64,000 nucleotides of DNA from Oegoconia quadripuncta (Eukaryota; Arthropoda; Insecta; Lepidoptera; Autostichidae), in NCBI GenBank assembly GCA_949316235.1, contig OX438754.1, positions 310,001-374,000 on the forward strand, given 5' to 3'. The notes beneath the pieces were generated by a model. That model did no database searches, was not told the DNA's origin, and saw nothing but the letters and a program-made list of their open reading frames with translations. Position numbers and translations under genes: made by a program. Below, piece by piece: positions 1 to 11,399 of the stretch. Each line of letters opens with the position of its first letter. The stretch's first letter is position 1.

Positions 1-65
1 GATTTACACCTCGGGCCTGGTGTGGTGCCAGGCGCCCTTCGGGTACGCGCTCTCTCTCGTCTTCG
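1..65 (+). CDS. ChT: ChT exon a (cut by window edge): membrane span 2 to 3 region
   Basis: Base 1 is the last base of a codon; codons then run from 2 to 64 and one base is left for the next exon (phase 1). The donor is G|GTGAGT at 66. The 21 residues read IYTSGLVWCQAPFGYALSLV then F, matching the CHT1 segment with the Gln-Ala-Pro motif at the start of a membrane span. The exon continues to the left of the window. Confidence 0.93.
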
Positions 66-411
66 GTGAGTCCACATCCTAACAATACACTATTCAGCCT
101 GTAAACGTGGCATGAAATCACGCCTCGACAAGCGTATGCAAGGAGAGATACAGATAGCATTTCTTATCATACTTCTTGATTACTAGGGAGTAAACCAATT
201 GTTTAGATTTGTATGTAGAATTTGATTACATGTCTTGTACTCGGTTTGGTTGCCGGTAGAATATTTTTAAATATCTGCTGGCTAGTTACTTCTATCTTCA
301 CCTCAGCCAGTCATCCTCAAAAATCTAATCAGCATTATCCATTATCAATATATTAACTTTGGCATCGCAATATATTTACGAAAACTTAATATACGTAAGA
401 AAGAATCAGTA
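66..411 (+). other. Intron sequence, nothing recognised
   Basis: AT-rich intron between ChT exons a and b. No repeat or motif was recognised before the LINE-J tail begins. Confidence 0.6.
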
Positions 412-872
412 TTTGTTTAGGAAAAATTGTGAAATACACAATGTTACTACAAGTTAAAAAAATAAACTTGCTGTCCATAGCAGTCGCTTACACAAAGTCA
501 CTAAGTCATTCAAGGGACAATGTATACGCTTTTATAGGTTCCGGTATAATAAGGTTCCGGTAGATATTCAAAATTTGTTTTTAAATAAATTTAAAACAAC
601 CATTAAACGGAAACTATGCGCCAAAGGCTATTATAAAATTTCTGACTATCTGGATGATAAGAATGCGCGGACATGAACCGCTCGGCAATATCCAGTGTAT
701 TTAATTCTTATTTTTCTTTGTAGAATCATAAATTTTACAATTATTTCAAATTATATTTGTATTAACTTATTTAAAAAGAGCAACCCCGGAGTTTCTTGCT
801 CTTTCCTCTCTGGGGAGACTGCCTAGTGAATGAGCGATAACTGTGTGTCATGACGATTTCAAATGTTATTCT
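412..872 (+). mobile_element. LINE-J tail (Jockey-like non-LTR retrotransposon, 5'-truncated)
   Basis: Decayed copy of the C-terminal end of a reverse-transcriptase ORF (motif LDDKNART near 645-675, related to YLDDKQSWT of the better copies) followed by the typical 3' UTR with 'GAGTTTCTTGCTC' near 791. A repeated 'GGTTCCGGTA' block suggests a small internal duplication. It lies in the first visible intron. Confidence 0.75.
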
Positions 873-917
873 TATAACTTATCCGGCAGGATCCCAACAT
901 GTTTATATTGTCCACAG

Positions 918-1073
918 GCGGTATATTCTTCGCGAACCCGATGCGGAAGCAGGGCTACGTGACTATGCTGGACCCTCTTCAGGACTCGTTCGGAAGCCGC
1001 ATGGGAGGGCTGCTGTTTCTACCAGCGCTCTGTGGAGAGGTTTTCTGGGCAGCTGGGATCCTTGCCGCGCTGG
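918..1073 (+). CDS. ChT: ChT exon b: membrane span 3 and following loop
   Basis: The acceptor is TCCACAG at 911-917 and the donor is G|GTAAGC at 1074; the exon enters and leaves in phase 1. It encodes [19 protein letters not shown] and, later, [18 protein letters not shown], both close to CHT1 ([28 protein letters not shown]). This conservation makes the family call secure. The copy of LINE-J at 412-872 ends about 45 bp before this acceptor. Confidence 0.96.
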
Positions 1074-1081
1074 GTAAGCAT

Positions 1082-1102
1082 GCTACACACACACACACAT
1101 GC
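1082..1102 (+). repeat. (AC)n microsatellite
   Basis: Short dinucleotide run just inside intron 2 of ChT, immediately after the donor site. Confidence 0.8.
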
Positions 1103-1721
1103 GCAAACACTCACTTGCATGGTAGATTTAAGTAGTATGTAAAAATAAGCTTGTATTTAATATGTTAATAGCTATTGTTATATATAACTGTCATCATGGT
1201 AGAGCGAGGACTCCTAGTACTGGTATTTATTTACTTAATAGGGGTCCTCAGCAATCAAATACTGTATCGTAATTTCATTTTAATTTGTTGGTATTGTTTA
1301 TTGAACCAATATAATATTGAAATCAAAGTGATGGCCTGATGCCTAATATGGGTATGCTCTTTATCTAGTTTAGGTATTATATTAATGATCATAATTAATT
1401 AAAATTATTTGAAATATACAGGGTGAAAGGAACGAACCCCATCTGGAGGGACAATTCCGTAAATATTAAAATTAGCAAGTTTTATGTCAAGGAAACATAA
1501 AAGAAAATAGATCTAGATTGATAAAACATTTATTCAAATAATTAAGACTGCATTCATAGATTTTTGAAAAATGATTTGTTTCAGCCAGTAATCGAACCGA
1601 TTCATTCAAATTTAAGGAAGATCGTTTTTTCGGATTTTATATTGTTCGAGTACCGACAAAAACAAATGCTTTTTGTAAATTCTTTGAACGTAGTTATGCT
1701 AATTAAAAAAAATAACTAAAA

Positions 1722-1810
1722 ATAAAATAATAAATAAATATCTTTAGACATACACAAAACGCCATCTAGTTCCACAGTAAGCAACTATAGGCAAGTAACA
1801 AATACCAGAT
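1722..1810 (-). mobile_element. SINE-B 3' fragment
   Basis: Contains the hallmark 'GCCATCTAGTTCCACA' and AATAAATAAATA tail of SINE-B in reverse orientation. The tRNA-like head is missing. Confidence 0.75.
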
Positions 1811-2464
1811 AAAAGAATGTTTATTTTGAGTAAAATTCACCCAAATCAATAAACAAGTAAAAGTGGGACAAAAGAAACAAAATTGTTTAGTAATCAGTGG
1901 TACTAGATAAATTAATGAGTACTAGTAAGTTTTGTCATAATTTTATTCGAGTTATAATGAATCGTCCATTTCCGGACTGACATAATATACTAACTGTATG
2001 ACCAAATAACATCCTCGTAAAATACGACAAAACCCTTTCTATGACCACGCTTACGTAATAAATTAGAGCTACCCAACACCACGTCTGTGATTTACCTTCG
2101 ATGTAAAAATAAACTGTCCCAAAGTCGGCGCGAATTAGACCATTCGGAGTGATGAGTGTCGCGCGGGTGGCATCCACAATTAGCTGAAAGCTCGGGGTGT
2201 ATCTGATCCATTAGGGTTGATGGGTGACAGCATTGGGCTATTCACTGGCCCTTTACTGATCGCCTGGATGTTCATGATCTGCTCTTTGAATTTGTAACAG
2301 ATCACAGGGGTGAGTAAATAAGTAATATTTATTGATTTCACGTTTGTAAAGATCTGTATATCTTTCCCAACAGTCAGATTATAACACCCACAATAGGACG
2401 GAGTTGGCGAAGTTATGCATGAGTGTTCGGTGATGGATGACATATGTATGGTGTTCAAATAAAC
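1811..2464 (+). other. Intron sequence, nothing recognised
   Basis: AT-rich. Two minus-strand frames of 80 and 92 codons occur here, but neither shows a domain or splice context, so no gene is called. Confidence 0.5.
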
Positions 2465-2770
2465 CTATCTTTTTGTGAACCGAAGAGGATAGATGATAGG
2501 TCACTTGATACGGACACACTTTTTAAGAACTAAGAACATAATTGAGGGAAAGGTTGAAGGAAAGAGAGGAAATATTTAGGCATAATTACTTTGACCAAGT
2601 GAAAGAAAAGGTGAATGTCGTGTCGTACCAAGAGGTTAAAACGAGGGCAGAAAGTAGAGAGACATGGTCATTACTCCACCGACAAGAGCATAGCTCTTAA
2701 ATTGAAGTGTATGAAGTTTTTTTGTGATACTTATAAATATATTTTTGTAACTTTTTAGATAAATAAATAA
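2465..2770 (+). mobile_element. LINE-E tail (non-LTR retrotransposon, reverse-transcriptase C-terminal remnant)
   Basis: Translates, with frameshifts, to the family motif GHLIRHD...NIIEGK-EGKRG and VKEKVNVVSYQEVKTRAESR, the same as the minus-strand copy at 35050-35285. It ends in AAATAAATAAATAG. Such 'GH-x-R' tails follow the reverse-transcriptase domain in many insect LINEs. Confidence 0.75.
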
Positions 2771-4260
2771 ATAGAAATACAAGTTAGTAATTGCAAGGTG
2801 TGCACTCAACAACTGTTGAGTCCTAGGATGTCTTCTACGGGTGAGTAGCTGAAAATCTAGAGTCCTTTTAACCCTAGGTCCCGAAGCAAGTGTTAATATA
2901 ACTTACACTGTTCATGGGTCATTGTTTTTTCGCTCAGTGAGAACGCTTATATAATCGAAAAACCATCAAATGTATCGTCAAATGCGGTTATAATGACGAT
3001 TATTACTGAACCTTTGAACCATTTTTGAATCTTACCTAATACTTAGTAGCTACATTTGTTGGTATGAGGATTGTGTGAGAAAAAAAGGGGCGGATAGATT
3101 CCTTTCAGTTTGATGTTTTTAAAACTTTGCGAATACTCTGTGACCGTTTTGGATCACTTTGAAAATTTCGGCGCGAGGTGACTGTGTTATTTGTTATTTA
3201 TTGTGTGTTTAAAGATGCGTATTCCTCTGTTGTCATTTTTATTCAGAAGTTTGAAAAGGTATGTCAGAAAAATATAAAAGACTATTGTTTTTTTAAGACC
3301 TAGTGTGAAACATATGAAAGCATGAATAAATGAATATGAATAAGACGGCAAGATCATAGATTTCTTTTCTTTTTATTTCAACTCATTCCTTGCTGTAGTT
3401 TTTGAATAATCATGAGTTTTCTGAACCTCCGCTGATATTACCCCTCTGCTCGAGCTGCTTAACTGTTAACTCGACTATCATGTTAATAATTCAATTTTAA
3501 AATGCATAAAATCGTACTAAACACTTCTTCTTAGCAGTCGATAGTCGTGTAAATGGAAAATGTTAGGATATTCAAATGTATTTCAACCGGGAAAATAATA
3601 TTTGTGGATGACATTTTGCTCACCATGCGAAGTAATTTCGATATCATGGACACAACATTTCCACCCTGTATGAAGTTGTTGCTATATTTGTCTGGCTATT
3701 ATCAAATAGTGAAAAATAGTATTCTTACCTGTGCAGACTAGGATACATCCTTAGGGAACTCGAATGAACTCAAGTGAAGGGACGGGACTATCTATTGTAT
3801 TGATAGTAGAACGACTTCTAGGCACAGACGAATGATTGATCCACCTGTGGGACTATTCCATCCAATTATGATCACGATAGGTTCTCGTAACGACAGCGAT
3901 CTGACATAGATATCGCTGACATAGCGGGCGCCCTAAAAGGTAACGTTACATATATTATGAGTTCAGGGTTCACCTACACCAATAATAGTACCGGCAGACG
4001 AGAAGGTAAAAGCTTTTAAAATATTCAGGCCGCGAGACTGGCGCTGGGTGGAGGCGGGCGCGGAATAAATATCATTCGCCCATTATTTATACATCGTAAC
4101 CTTTTCAAGAGCGTAATTGGTGAGCGTGTAGGGCTTGCGAAGGCTTACAGAGACACGTGGTGCTGATGCCATGACAGGAGGGCCATCCAATATGTGACTA
4201 CGCAATATTATGCTTTCTGAAATAAGGAAGTGCCGCGTATAGTCATAAAAAATAGACAAT
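2771..4260 (+). other. Intron sequence, nothing recognised
   Basis: About 1.5 kb of AT-rich intron. I saw no repeat family shared with the rest of the window and no credible exon. Confidence 0.5.
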
Positions 4261-4261
4261 A

Positions 4262-4480
4262 CAATACAATCCAACACAACACAACACAACACAACACAAC
4301 ACAACACAACACAACACAACACAACACAACACAATACAATACAATACATCACTTTATTCCACAACAGAAAAGAAAATACAGTTTCGGGATCGCCGCGTGG
4401 TTTCAGCACGTAAAAAGAATAGAATCAACCCGTTCCTTCCTAGTGTCTTTACGACTAAGGGACTTTCCACCAAAAAATAT
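4262..4480 (-). mobile_element. LINE-N 3' tail with expanded pentanucleotide array
   Basis: A run of about 13 CAACA-type units (4267-4335), then degenerate CAATA units, passes into 'CACTTTATTCCACAACAGAAAA', the same junction seen at 8925-8945 and 31500-31520. This is the 3' end of a LINE-N-type element in minus orientation whose simple-sequence tail has expanded. Frames through it encode only Cys/Val or Gln/His/Asn runs and are not genes. Confidence 0.65.
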
Positions 4481-4833
4481 AGATTTGATTTGATGCGTTG
4501 GGCCCACTTCGTGTCACGTGTGCCTTTCTGTATATATTACGAAAGGTGAACCGTATGTTCACGTGTTAATGTTTGGAACACCCAAACGCTAATGTTGGGG
4601 ATATCACTGACCACCCCATTTGGGATAGAGGTCGTGACGTTATGTTTGTATGTATGAAATAAGGAGACAGTGGCGGCACCCAAATCTGGTTTATTCCGTC
4701 AGTTGATGTGAAGTTGTAAGTTCCTTAGTGAGCCTGATGACGCTCCATTTAGATCGCTGTCATTCCGAAATGAACATCATACGTAAAACATAAATCCCGC
4801 AGTGGGATAAGTCCGCCTTTGTGCATATTTATA

Positions 4834-5119
4834 TAAATAATAAATAAATATCCTTAGACATACACACAGCGCCATCTAGTTCCACAGTAAGCAACTATAG
4901 GCTTGTGTAATGGATACCAGATGGTTGATATACTACATAAATACATTTTTTTTTTGTAAATAAATAGTTATTATAAATGAAAACATCCATAACTCGGGTA
5001 CACATGTCCGTATTCATCACACATATGTTTATACAGCATATGTTTATATGCCCCTTACGTGATTCGAACCTGCAACCTTTTGGTATAGTAATCAGAGTTG
5101 CTAACCACAACACCAAACA
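4834..5119 (-). mobile_element. SINE-B, full length, tRNA-derived
   Basis: Runs from an AATAAATAAATA tail through the GCGCCATCTAGTTCCACAGT block to the tRNA-like head with B-box complement (GATTCGAACC) and A-box region (TTGCTAACCACAACACCAAAC). Confidence 0.88.
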
Positions 5120-5324
5120 TTTATATTCTTTTGTACAATAAAGCGTTTACAAACAAACATTCGTTAGGTAATGAGCGCTGCTGCGCTACTAGCTGATGCC
5201 TGCGAATCGTCCGCGTGGAACGTTTCATCAAAATCGGTTTAGATTTTTTTTAACCTCTTTACATAAATTAATTTATATTAACGTATTAATTTTATAAAAC
5301 AATTATACTAATACATTATACTTA

Positions 5325-5440
5325 ACTTCCTCGTTCTTCCCAGGGGTTACAGCGTTGTGAAGGAGCAGTAAATTTAAATTAAAAAATGTTGACGATTTCA
5401 TGTGATATTTGTGTCCCATGAAATAAGGAACTTTTCATTT
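5325..5440 (+). mobile_element. LINE-J 3' UTR fragment
   Basis: Holds the degenerate 'CTCGTTCTTCCCAGGGG' block, GAGCAGTAAATTTAAA and the 'CCCATGAAATAA' end shared with the copy at 12400-12870. No coding part remains. Confidence 0.65.
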
Positions 5441-5770
5441 CAAACAGACACATAAACTTGGATTGGATGTCAATATTAGTTGGAATTGTATTGTATTGTA
5501 ACGGTGTCATAGACAGAAAGGCAAATACGTACCTACATCAAAAGTAAAACAATTTTTCATCCGAGATTAAAAATAGTGAAGTTACCCTTGATGTGACAGG
5601 TCACGCCGCCCTCTCGGCCGCCGATACAAAGCGTCCTCTCACCTCCCTCCCACACACGGTACCCACGCCTGGGGTGGTGGTGCTGAGACAGAGCTCAATT
5701 ACATGGCTCACAAATTAAACTTTTTGTCTTCAGACACTTAGGTGATGTCGCGATTTGATCAATCATGGTT

Positions 5771-6105
5771 TTTGTTTTTTTTTTATGCACGACGGGTTCG
5801 TACTTGACCTCAATCACACCTGATGTCAAGTTAAGATGAGGTCGAAGGTGGAAGCGTACTGACCCGGAAACCCCAACATATTTGGGGGACTGATTATCTT
5901 ATCTCTGACAACCGGAACACAACAATGCTATTAACATTGCTGCTTGGCGGCAGATTTAGATAAGATGGTGGTAGCTAGCCAGGCGGAAATTTAAAATGCT
6001 CTACCACCAACCAAACCGAGTACTTAAACATGTACCCCGCTGGGGATCGAACCCGCGACCTCCGAATCGTAAACCCAATGTTGTTTACATTCAGCCACTG
6101 AGGCA
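5771..6105 (-). mobile_element. SINE-A, full length, tRNA-derived
   Basis: A poly-T run (the poly-A tail) at 5771-5784 is followed by the whole body to the reverse-complement head GAGCCACTGAGGC-like at 6105. The B-box complement GGATCGAACCC is intact near 6035. Confidence 0.9.
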
Positions 6106-6501
6106 GTGGTCAGAGAGATATCCTAAATATTAGTATTTCAGTGTTCGAAAAATTAAAACATTAATGCTTGAAACAACATCCGTGGTTCAACTTTCTAAAT
6201 ATACGAAAAACGTGCAATGTAGATGTTTTTTGATGGAAAGTTCTACAGTCGTATTTTACGACACCCACGGGAAGAGACGGGTTGGTTCTATTCTCTTCAC
6301 GTACCAAAACCACACAGCTCCTAATAATTACAGGTAATAATAAACGTAGAAAAATGAACGCCACATTAGTTATGTACGTTATTAAGTACTTACATCCTGA
6401 TTAAGATAGAGAGTAAGTGGTCCTTTCTAGATAGACAAAACATGTAAATAACTAGCACTCGGCAATATCTAAAACCATTGCTTTTCAATATAACCTATAA
6501 T

Positions 6502-6917
6502 ATTAGTCCTTACCTATGAAATTGGCGTTTTGTATGAAGAATTTGATTAAGACTGTTTTCTCCATACAAACATTTTTGAAATTTTTTTGGGAACGGCAAA
6601 CCAAATTTAGCTAAACTTTGTGTGTATTATCGGATAACATTAAGTTAAATATAGGCAGTGTTAAGTTTTAAAAGTAACCGCTTTATAAAATTTCTGCGAA
6701 TCTAAGAAATAATATGGGAAGCTCATGAAAAGAGCTGTGTTCAAATTTTTTTTTATTATGTGATTTAGCTCAGACAATATATTTCATATGAAACCTTGAA
6801 AGTATATTCTATTTTCCAAATAAAAAACAAATTTGGAAATAGCTATAGAGTCGTAGGAGTTGGTACATCATGATTAACGAAGAAAAAAATCTCCAATTTC
6901 ATAGGTAAAGACCTAAT
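6502..6917. mobile_element. MITE-7 copy with ~23-bp inverted ends
   Basis: Left end TTAGTCCTTACCTATGAAAT and right end ATTTCATAGGTAAAGACCTAA are inverted repeats. A second copy in the other orientation lies at 57222-57560. The internal sequence has no ORF, so it is a non-autonomous element. Confidence 0.75.
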
Positions 6918-7574
6918 CCAACGTAATGTATAGAACCCTGTACCTTAGCCGTCACACACACGTGGCGTTAAAACAGTTCCAACTTTTATTGCGTGTCCGC
7001 CTAAAACATGTCGAGTTCCCGTAAGTGCGCCATTTTGTCCCGAATGCCTCGCAATTTCCCGGTGATGGACATCCTTTATTTACGTAGGGGAATTATTATT
7101 AAGTGTGTAGTTTTAACATTTCCAATCAGACAAGTACAATCAAATGTTGCATAGAAAAGTTTTTACTTGAAGAAACTTGTATATTCTTTTATTTACGATT
7201 CCGGAACTAGTCCTTGAGAGAAAAACTTAAAATGTTTTTATTTAAATATTTTTAAAATTTTCTTGTAATATAATTAAAACGTTACCCACTCAATCGTTCG
7301 TAACGATAATTATTGTCAGTAACCTAATAAGGATCAATAATTGGCATAAGTTTGGAATTAGATTAATATAATTTTTATTTATTTATTTACCAAGTTTATA
7401 ACTATCATTACAGATTACTCCAATGCGATAGTTAACTAATGACAATGATGTATACCAACTATATCTTCCTATATTCAATAACATAATACAAATAACGCGA
7501 CTTTTTGAAATTCGCTCATACTGCTTATGACAATATCTGTTCTGTCTGCTATCTCATTGTTCTGCAATAATGCT

Positions 7575-7747
7575 TTTTTTTTATGCACGACAGGTTCCTA
7601 CTTGACCTCAATCACACATGATGTTAAGTGAAGATGAGGTCGAAGGTGGAAGCGTACTGACCCGGAAATTTGGGGGACTGGCTATCTTATCTCTGACAAC
7701 CGGAACACAACAATGCTATTAACATTGCTGATTGGCGGCAGATTTAG
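7575..7747 (-). mobile_element. SINE-A, 5'-truncated, with 8-bp target duplication
   Basis: Only the poly-A tail and 3' half are present, stopping in GCGGCAGATTTAG. The direct repeat ATAATGCT at 7567-7574 and 7748-7755 flanks it exactly, the mark of LINE-driven retrotransposition with early arrest of reverse transcription. Confidence 0.9.
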
Positions 7748-7755
7748 ATAATGCT

Positions 7756-8440
7756 ATTGATTCTCTGTAAATAAGTAAATAAATAAATTGATATTTGGTT
7801 TTGAATTTCTTTCGTTGAAACCTATCATTTGCTATCGATCTAGACGGGTAGATGGAATTATTTGTTATCAAGTATGACAAAAAGAATGCTAAAGAATGTC
7901 GTTTATGTCGGATTTATGACCGGTACCATAGAGGAATAACACTAGCCGATACTTATTCATTATCCAAAATTCCACTTGTACCTTCTTTTACATTCTGTTT
8001 AAATATGAAAGTAACTCTGTCTGTCCTTTTCACGATTAATCTCCTAAGCTAATCGTATTAAAAAGTAGAGTGGTTGCTTGGGTCCTGGAGAAGGATACTG
8101 GCTTTTCATCCTGAAAAACTCCACGAACGAGCCCGCGGGTGACAAGCTAGTTCACTATATTTGGTGAATATTTACGGTACTCTGACGTAATTCTACCGCG
8201 AACTGTAAACCAACGACTGCAAATTCCTTGAAATGAACCCTTCTCAAAGCCAATGACATTTGTCAGGTATTACTTTAATGCCTTTTACATTTCTTTGAAA
8301 TCAAAGCTTTACGGAGAAGCATAATGGTCTGTATATTTTTACAAAATGAAACTTGTAGTAGTCGTATTAAGTTCATATAACTTCAAAAGCTGTTTACAAT
8401 ACTTCTGGGATTTCTTTATATAGAGTTGTTTGGTGAGAAT
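7756..8440 (+). other. Intron sequence, nothing recognised
   Basis: AT-rich, apart from a possible LINE or Helitron-type fragment around 8100-8155 (GAGCCCGCGGGTGACAAGCTAG). A 66-codon frame at 7852 has no support. Confidence 0.45.
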
Positions 8441-8760
8441 ATACAGGGTGTCCCTGGAAGTATGGATCAAATCGAACAGGGGCATGGGGAAGGTCATTCC
8501 CAAACTTAAGCTGAAAAAAAAAAATAAAAAAAAAATTAATTAATTATTTTAAATTAAAAAATTAAGCTGATAGCTTTGCTAGTTTTCTTTTAAAAAATTT
8601 TTTTGTATAAGCACTATTCGATAATATGAAAATGTAAAAAATTGATCATAACTTTTGAACCGTCAAAAATGGCACCGACATTCATAGGGTTAAAAGTTTG
8701 GGAATGACCTTCCCCATGCCCCTGTTCGATTTGATCCATACTTCCAGGGACACCCTGTAT
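8441..8760. mobile_element. MITE-1: foldback element with 67-bp perfect inverted repeats
   Basis: Arms 8441-8507 and 8694-8760 are exact reverse complements, starting ATACAGGGTGTCCCTGGAAG. The spacer of about 186 bp is AT-rich and non-coding. TA dinucleotides border both ends, as for Tc1/mariner-type MITEs. Identical arms point to recent insertion or arm correction. Confidence 0.9.
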
Positions 8761-9322
8761 ATATCTGCATCAGTAATATCCGGGGCTGTCCGGAACGAGC
8801 AAACACATTGTCCAGCACTGTTAGCTTATTTAGTTAATAATAACGTGGAAATATCTCATTGCTTGAAGACAAAAGACTTTAATCAATGTATGTTACCAGT
8901 GATGCCCTATACAGATACAAATACACTTTATTGCACAACAGAAAAGGAAATACAGTTTCAGAAAAGTGGTCCATTTTGTCCCGAATGTCCCGCAATTTCC
9001 CGGAGATGGACATCCTTTATTTACCTATGTCATTGAAACGTGGTGTCTCACTATGGGCTTCTGTGGAATTCTATGGGGGAAGCCTATGTTCAGCTGTGGA
9101 TGTCCTGCAGCTGATTTGATAATGAACGTGAAAATAGGAGTCTAGGTAGACGCGACGTGTGAGACCGGCATTACTAAATCGTCACCGTGTATGTGAAAAG
9201 GGCCTAAGTAAGGCATAACATAGAAACCCTAACATTATCTTCGGAATAGTAGGGTAGGTTCAGAACCTTCACCTGATAACCCTCTCACCACCACCATCAT
9301 GGTTATAGCCGAATCGCGAGAA
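8761..9322 (+). other. Intron sequence with a LINE-N tail fragment
   Basis: At about 8915-9030 the sequence AATACACTTTATTGCACAAC and the segment after it resemble the LINE-N junction of 31500. The phrase GTCCCGCAATTTCCCGG also occurs at 7045-7065, a small unassigned repeat. Nothing else is recognised. Confidence 0.45.
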
Positions 9323-9670
9323 TTTTTTTTTTTTTTTTTTTAATCTATTCACGACAGGTTTGTACTTGACCTCAATCACACCTGATGTTAAGTGAAGATG
9401 CGGCCGAAGGTGGAAGCGTACTGACCCTGAAACCCCAACACATTTGGGGGACTGGCTATCTTATCTCTGACAATCGGAACACAACAATGCTATTAACATT
9501 GCTGTTTGGCGGCAGATTTAGATAAGATGGTAGTAGCTAGCCAGGCGGACATTTAAAATGCCCTACCACCAACCAAACCGAGTACTTAAACATGTACCCC
9601 GCTGGGGATCGAACCCGCGACCTCCGAAACGTAAACTCAATGTTGTTTACATTGAGCCACGGAGGCGGTT
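9323..9670 (-). mobile_element. SINE-A, full length
   Basis: Poly-T at 9323-9341, complete body, B-box complement GGGGATCGAACCCG and head GAGCCACGGAGGCGGT ending at 9670. The tail is longer than in most copies, suggesting a younger insertion. Confidence 0.92.
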
Positions 9671-9673
9671 AAA

Positions 9674-9961
9674 ATGTGCATGGTGCTTGCTCTTTTGCTC
9701 TCTACAAATTTTAATCTGTTTCCCGTTTCCTGTGGGTCTATTCTCCCCTTTCTGGAGCTCGACAATGCAAGTTACAGACTTGCTACCCTCTCGGTTTACA
9801 CACACCCGTCCCGTACAGTTTTTGCCATATATCTGCCAGCTGTGAGGTCACACCCAGAGATCGATTTCAAGGAAATCTTTACTACTAACTTCCGCCTTCC
9901 TGATTTTCTTCCCGTCTTTGACCCATTTAGCCCAAAAATGTGGAATGGCCTTAAAAATTAA
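9674..9961 (+). CDS. Unassigned 95-codon ORF with a hydrophobic N-terminus
   Basis: The ORF starts three bases after SINE-A and encodes a Leu-rich start (MCMVLALLLSTNFNLF) and an end reading DFLPVFDPFSPKMWNGLKN. I recognise no domain. There is no acceptor or donor tying it to ChT, and it sits inside ChT intron 2. It may be the worn tail of a LINE ORF (the W-N pair near the end is common there) or a chance frame. Confidence 0.2.
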   Translation: MCMVLALLLSTNFNLFPVSCGSILPFLELDNASYRLATLSVYTHPSRTVFAIYLPAVRSHPEIDFKEIFTTNFRLPDFLPVFDPFSPKMWNGLKN

Positions 9962-10030
9962 AATTACGACAAGTACTGAGTTAATCAATCAAATAAAAAT
10001 AGTGTACAATATACACAATTCCACTCCAAT

Positions 10031-10208
10031 CAGTGTGCGAGGTGTAAGTTTTGTCTCGTTTTTAACTTGACCATCGCGTTTGCGTTCACGAAAAATCGTT
10101 TTGCAAACTATCCGCTAGAGGCGCTGCTCATTTCTCCATACAAGTCTTCACGTAAACGTGAACGCGATAGTAAAGTTAAGTCGTAACAAAACTTACACTC
10201 CGCCCTCT
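10031..10208. mobile_element. MITE-3 foldback copy 1
   Basis: Left arm GTGTAAGTTTTGTCTCGTTT and right arm ending AACAAAACTTACAC are imperfect inverted repeats of about 50 bp around the core TATCCGCTAGAGGCGCTG. Related copies lie at 32999-33187 and 55766-55953. Confidence 0.8.
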
Positions 10209-11100
10209 GGTTTTATGTTTCGTGATTTATTATTCGTTTGATTCCTTTTAAACAAGTGTTTCCTCCTCCATTACTTTTTTCCTAATTTAATAATATTTTT
10301 CTAACTTCTTACTAATTACTGCTTAGTTACCAGTTTTAACACATTACGTTTTGTGGATGTGGACCTGTTGTCATGTAATTCTGGTTTCTCAGTTTCAACC
10401 ACCAGTGTTCCCGTAAATGTGATGGTCTTAAAATTACTTTGCACAGCTTCATTTGTGTAGAGAATGAAATAATCAATTTTATTATTTAATTGGCAGTCGC
10501 ACACTTTAGAAAGGTTATTAAACGTAATTTATTAAGTATTTGTTTCTGGTGACATGTATTAGTGTATCATTGGAGGTTCCACTGAAAATCAGCGTTGCAA
10601 TAGTCGACGGCTAAACCTTTATTGTTGAGTTGGAGACCGTTTTGACTTCACCTTGCGACAACGACAATTAGATGGCTGACAACAGCTAAATAAATTTTGA
10701 GCAAATATGATTTCCTTTTGTGTTTCTCGTCTATATATACTTACTTAATTTTATTGTTTGTGTCACTAATATGAGATAGGTTAATATTTTCTCTCTATAC
10801 AGAATACAGAATAGGATACAGAATGATCATTTGAAATCGTTTATTAATTAAAATTATCGCATATTCACAAAGCTTCGAAGAGGAATATGTAAGGTCTCAT
10901 AAGGTCAGCTCTTTTAAATATTAATATTACAATTCGAGTTTCAATTACAAAAAACTGATTATAAAAATGTAAAATAATATAGATTGACGGATATTTAGAC
11001 TTGCAGGGTTCCTCACGATATTTTCCTCCACAATGCCAGCGATAACATCAATAAATTTATATTCTTTGATCCACCCACTCATGTTTATATCTTTCTGCAG
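10209..11100 (+). other. Intron sequence, nothing recognised
   Basis: AT-rich end of ChT intron 2, finishing in a good pyrimidine tract and the CTGCAG acceptor of exon c. Confidence 0.55.
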
Positions 11101-11399
11101 GTGCAACCCTAGCAGTCATCATTGATATGGACCACCGCACATCCGTCATATTCAGCGCTTGCGTCGCGGTTTTCTACACCCTGTTCGGCGGACTCTACTC
11201 TGTGGCCTATACGGACGTCATACAACTGTTCTGCATCTTCATCGGGCTATGGATGTGCATTCCCTTCGCGTGGGCTAACCCGCACGTCAAGCCTCTCAGC
11301 TCTATGGAGGTGGATTGGATCGGGCATGTGGACTCGGCGTATTACTGGTCTTACGTGGATTATGGACTCCTGCTGATATTTGGCGGGATTCCCTGGCAG
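11101..11399 (+). CDS. ChT: ChT exon c: membrane spans 4 to 6
   Basis: The acceptor CTTTCTGCAG ends at 11100 and the donor is CAG|GTGAGG at 11400; entry phase 1, exit phase 0. The 99 codons plus junction encode GATLAVIIDMDHRTSVIFSA, GGLYSVAYTDVIQLFCIF and GGIPWQ, the best conserved part of CHT proteins. The loop NPHVKPLSSMEVDWIGHVD is shorter and more divergent than the human one, as expected of an external loop. Confidence 0.97.

Noticed and set aside
4083..4493. Frames of 108 and 87 codons on both strands
   Set aside because: They run through the pentanucleotide array and encode only simple runs such as LCCVV or TTQHN.
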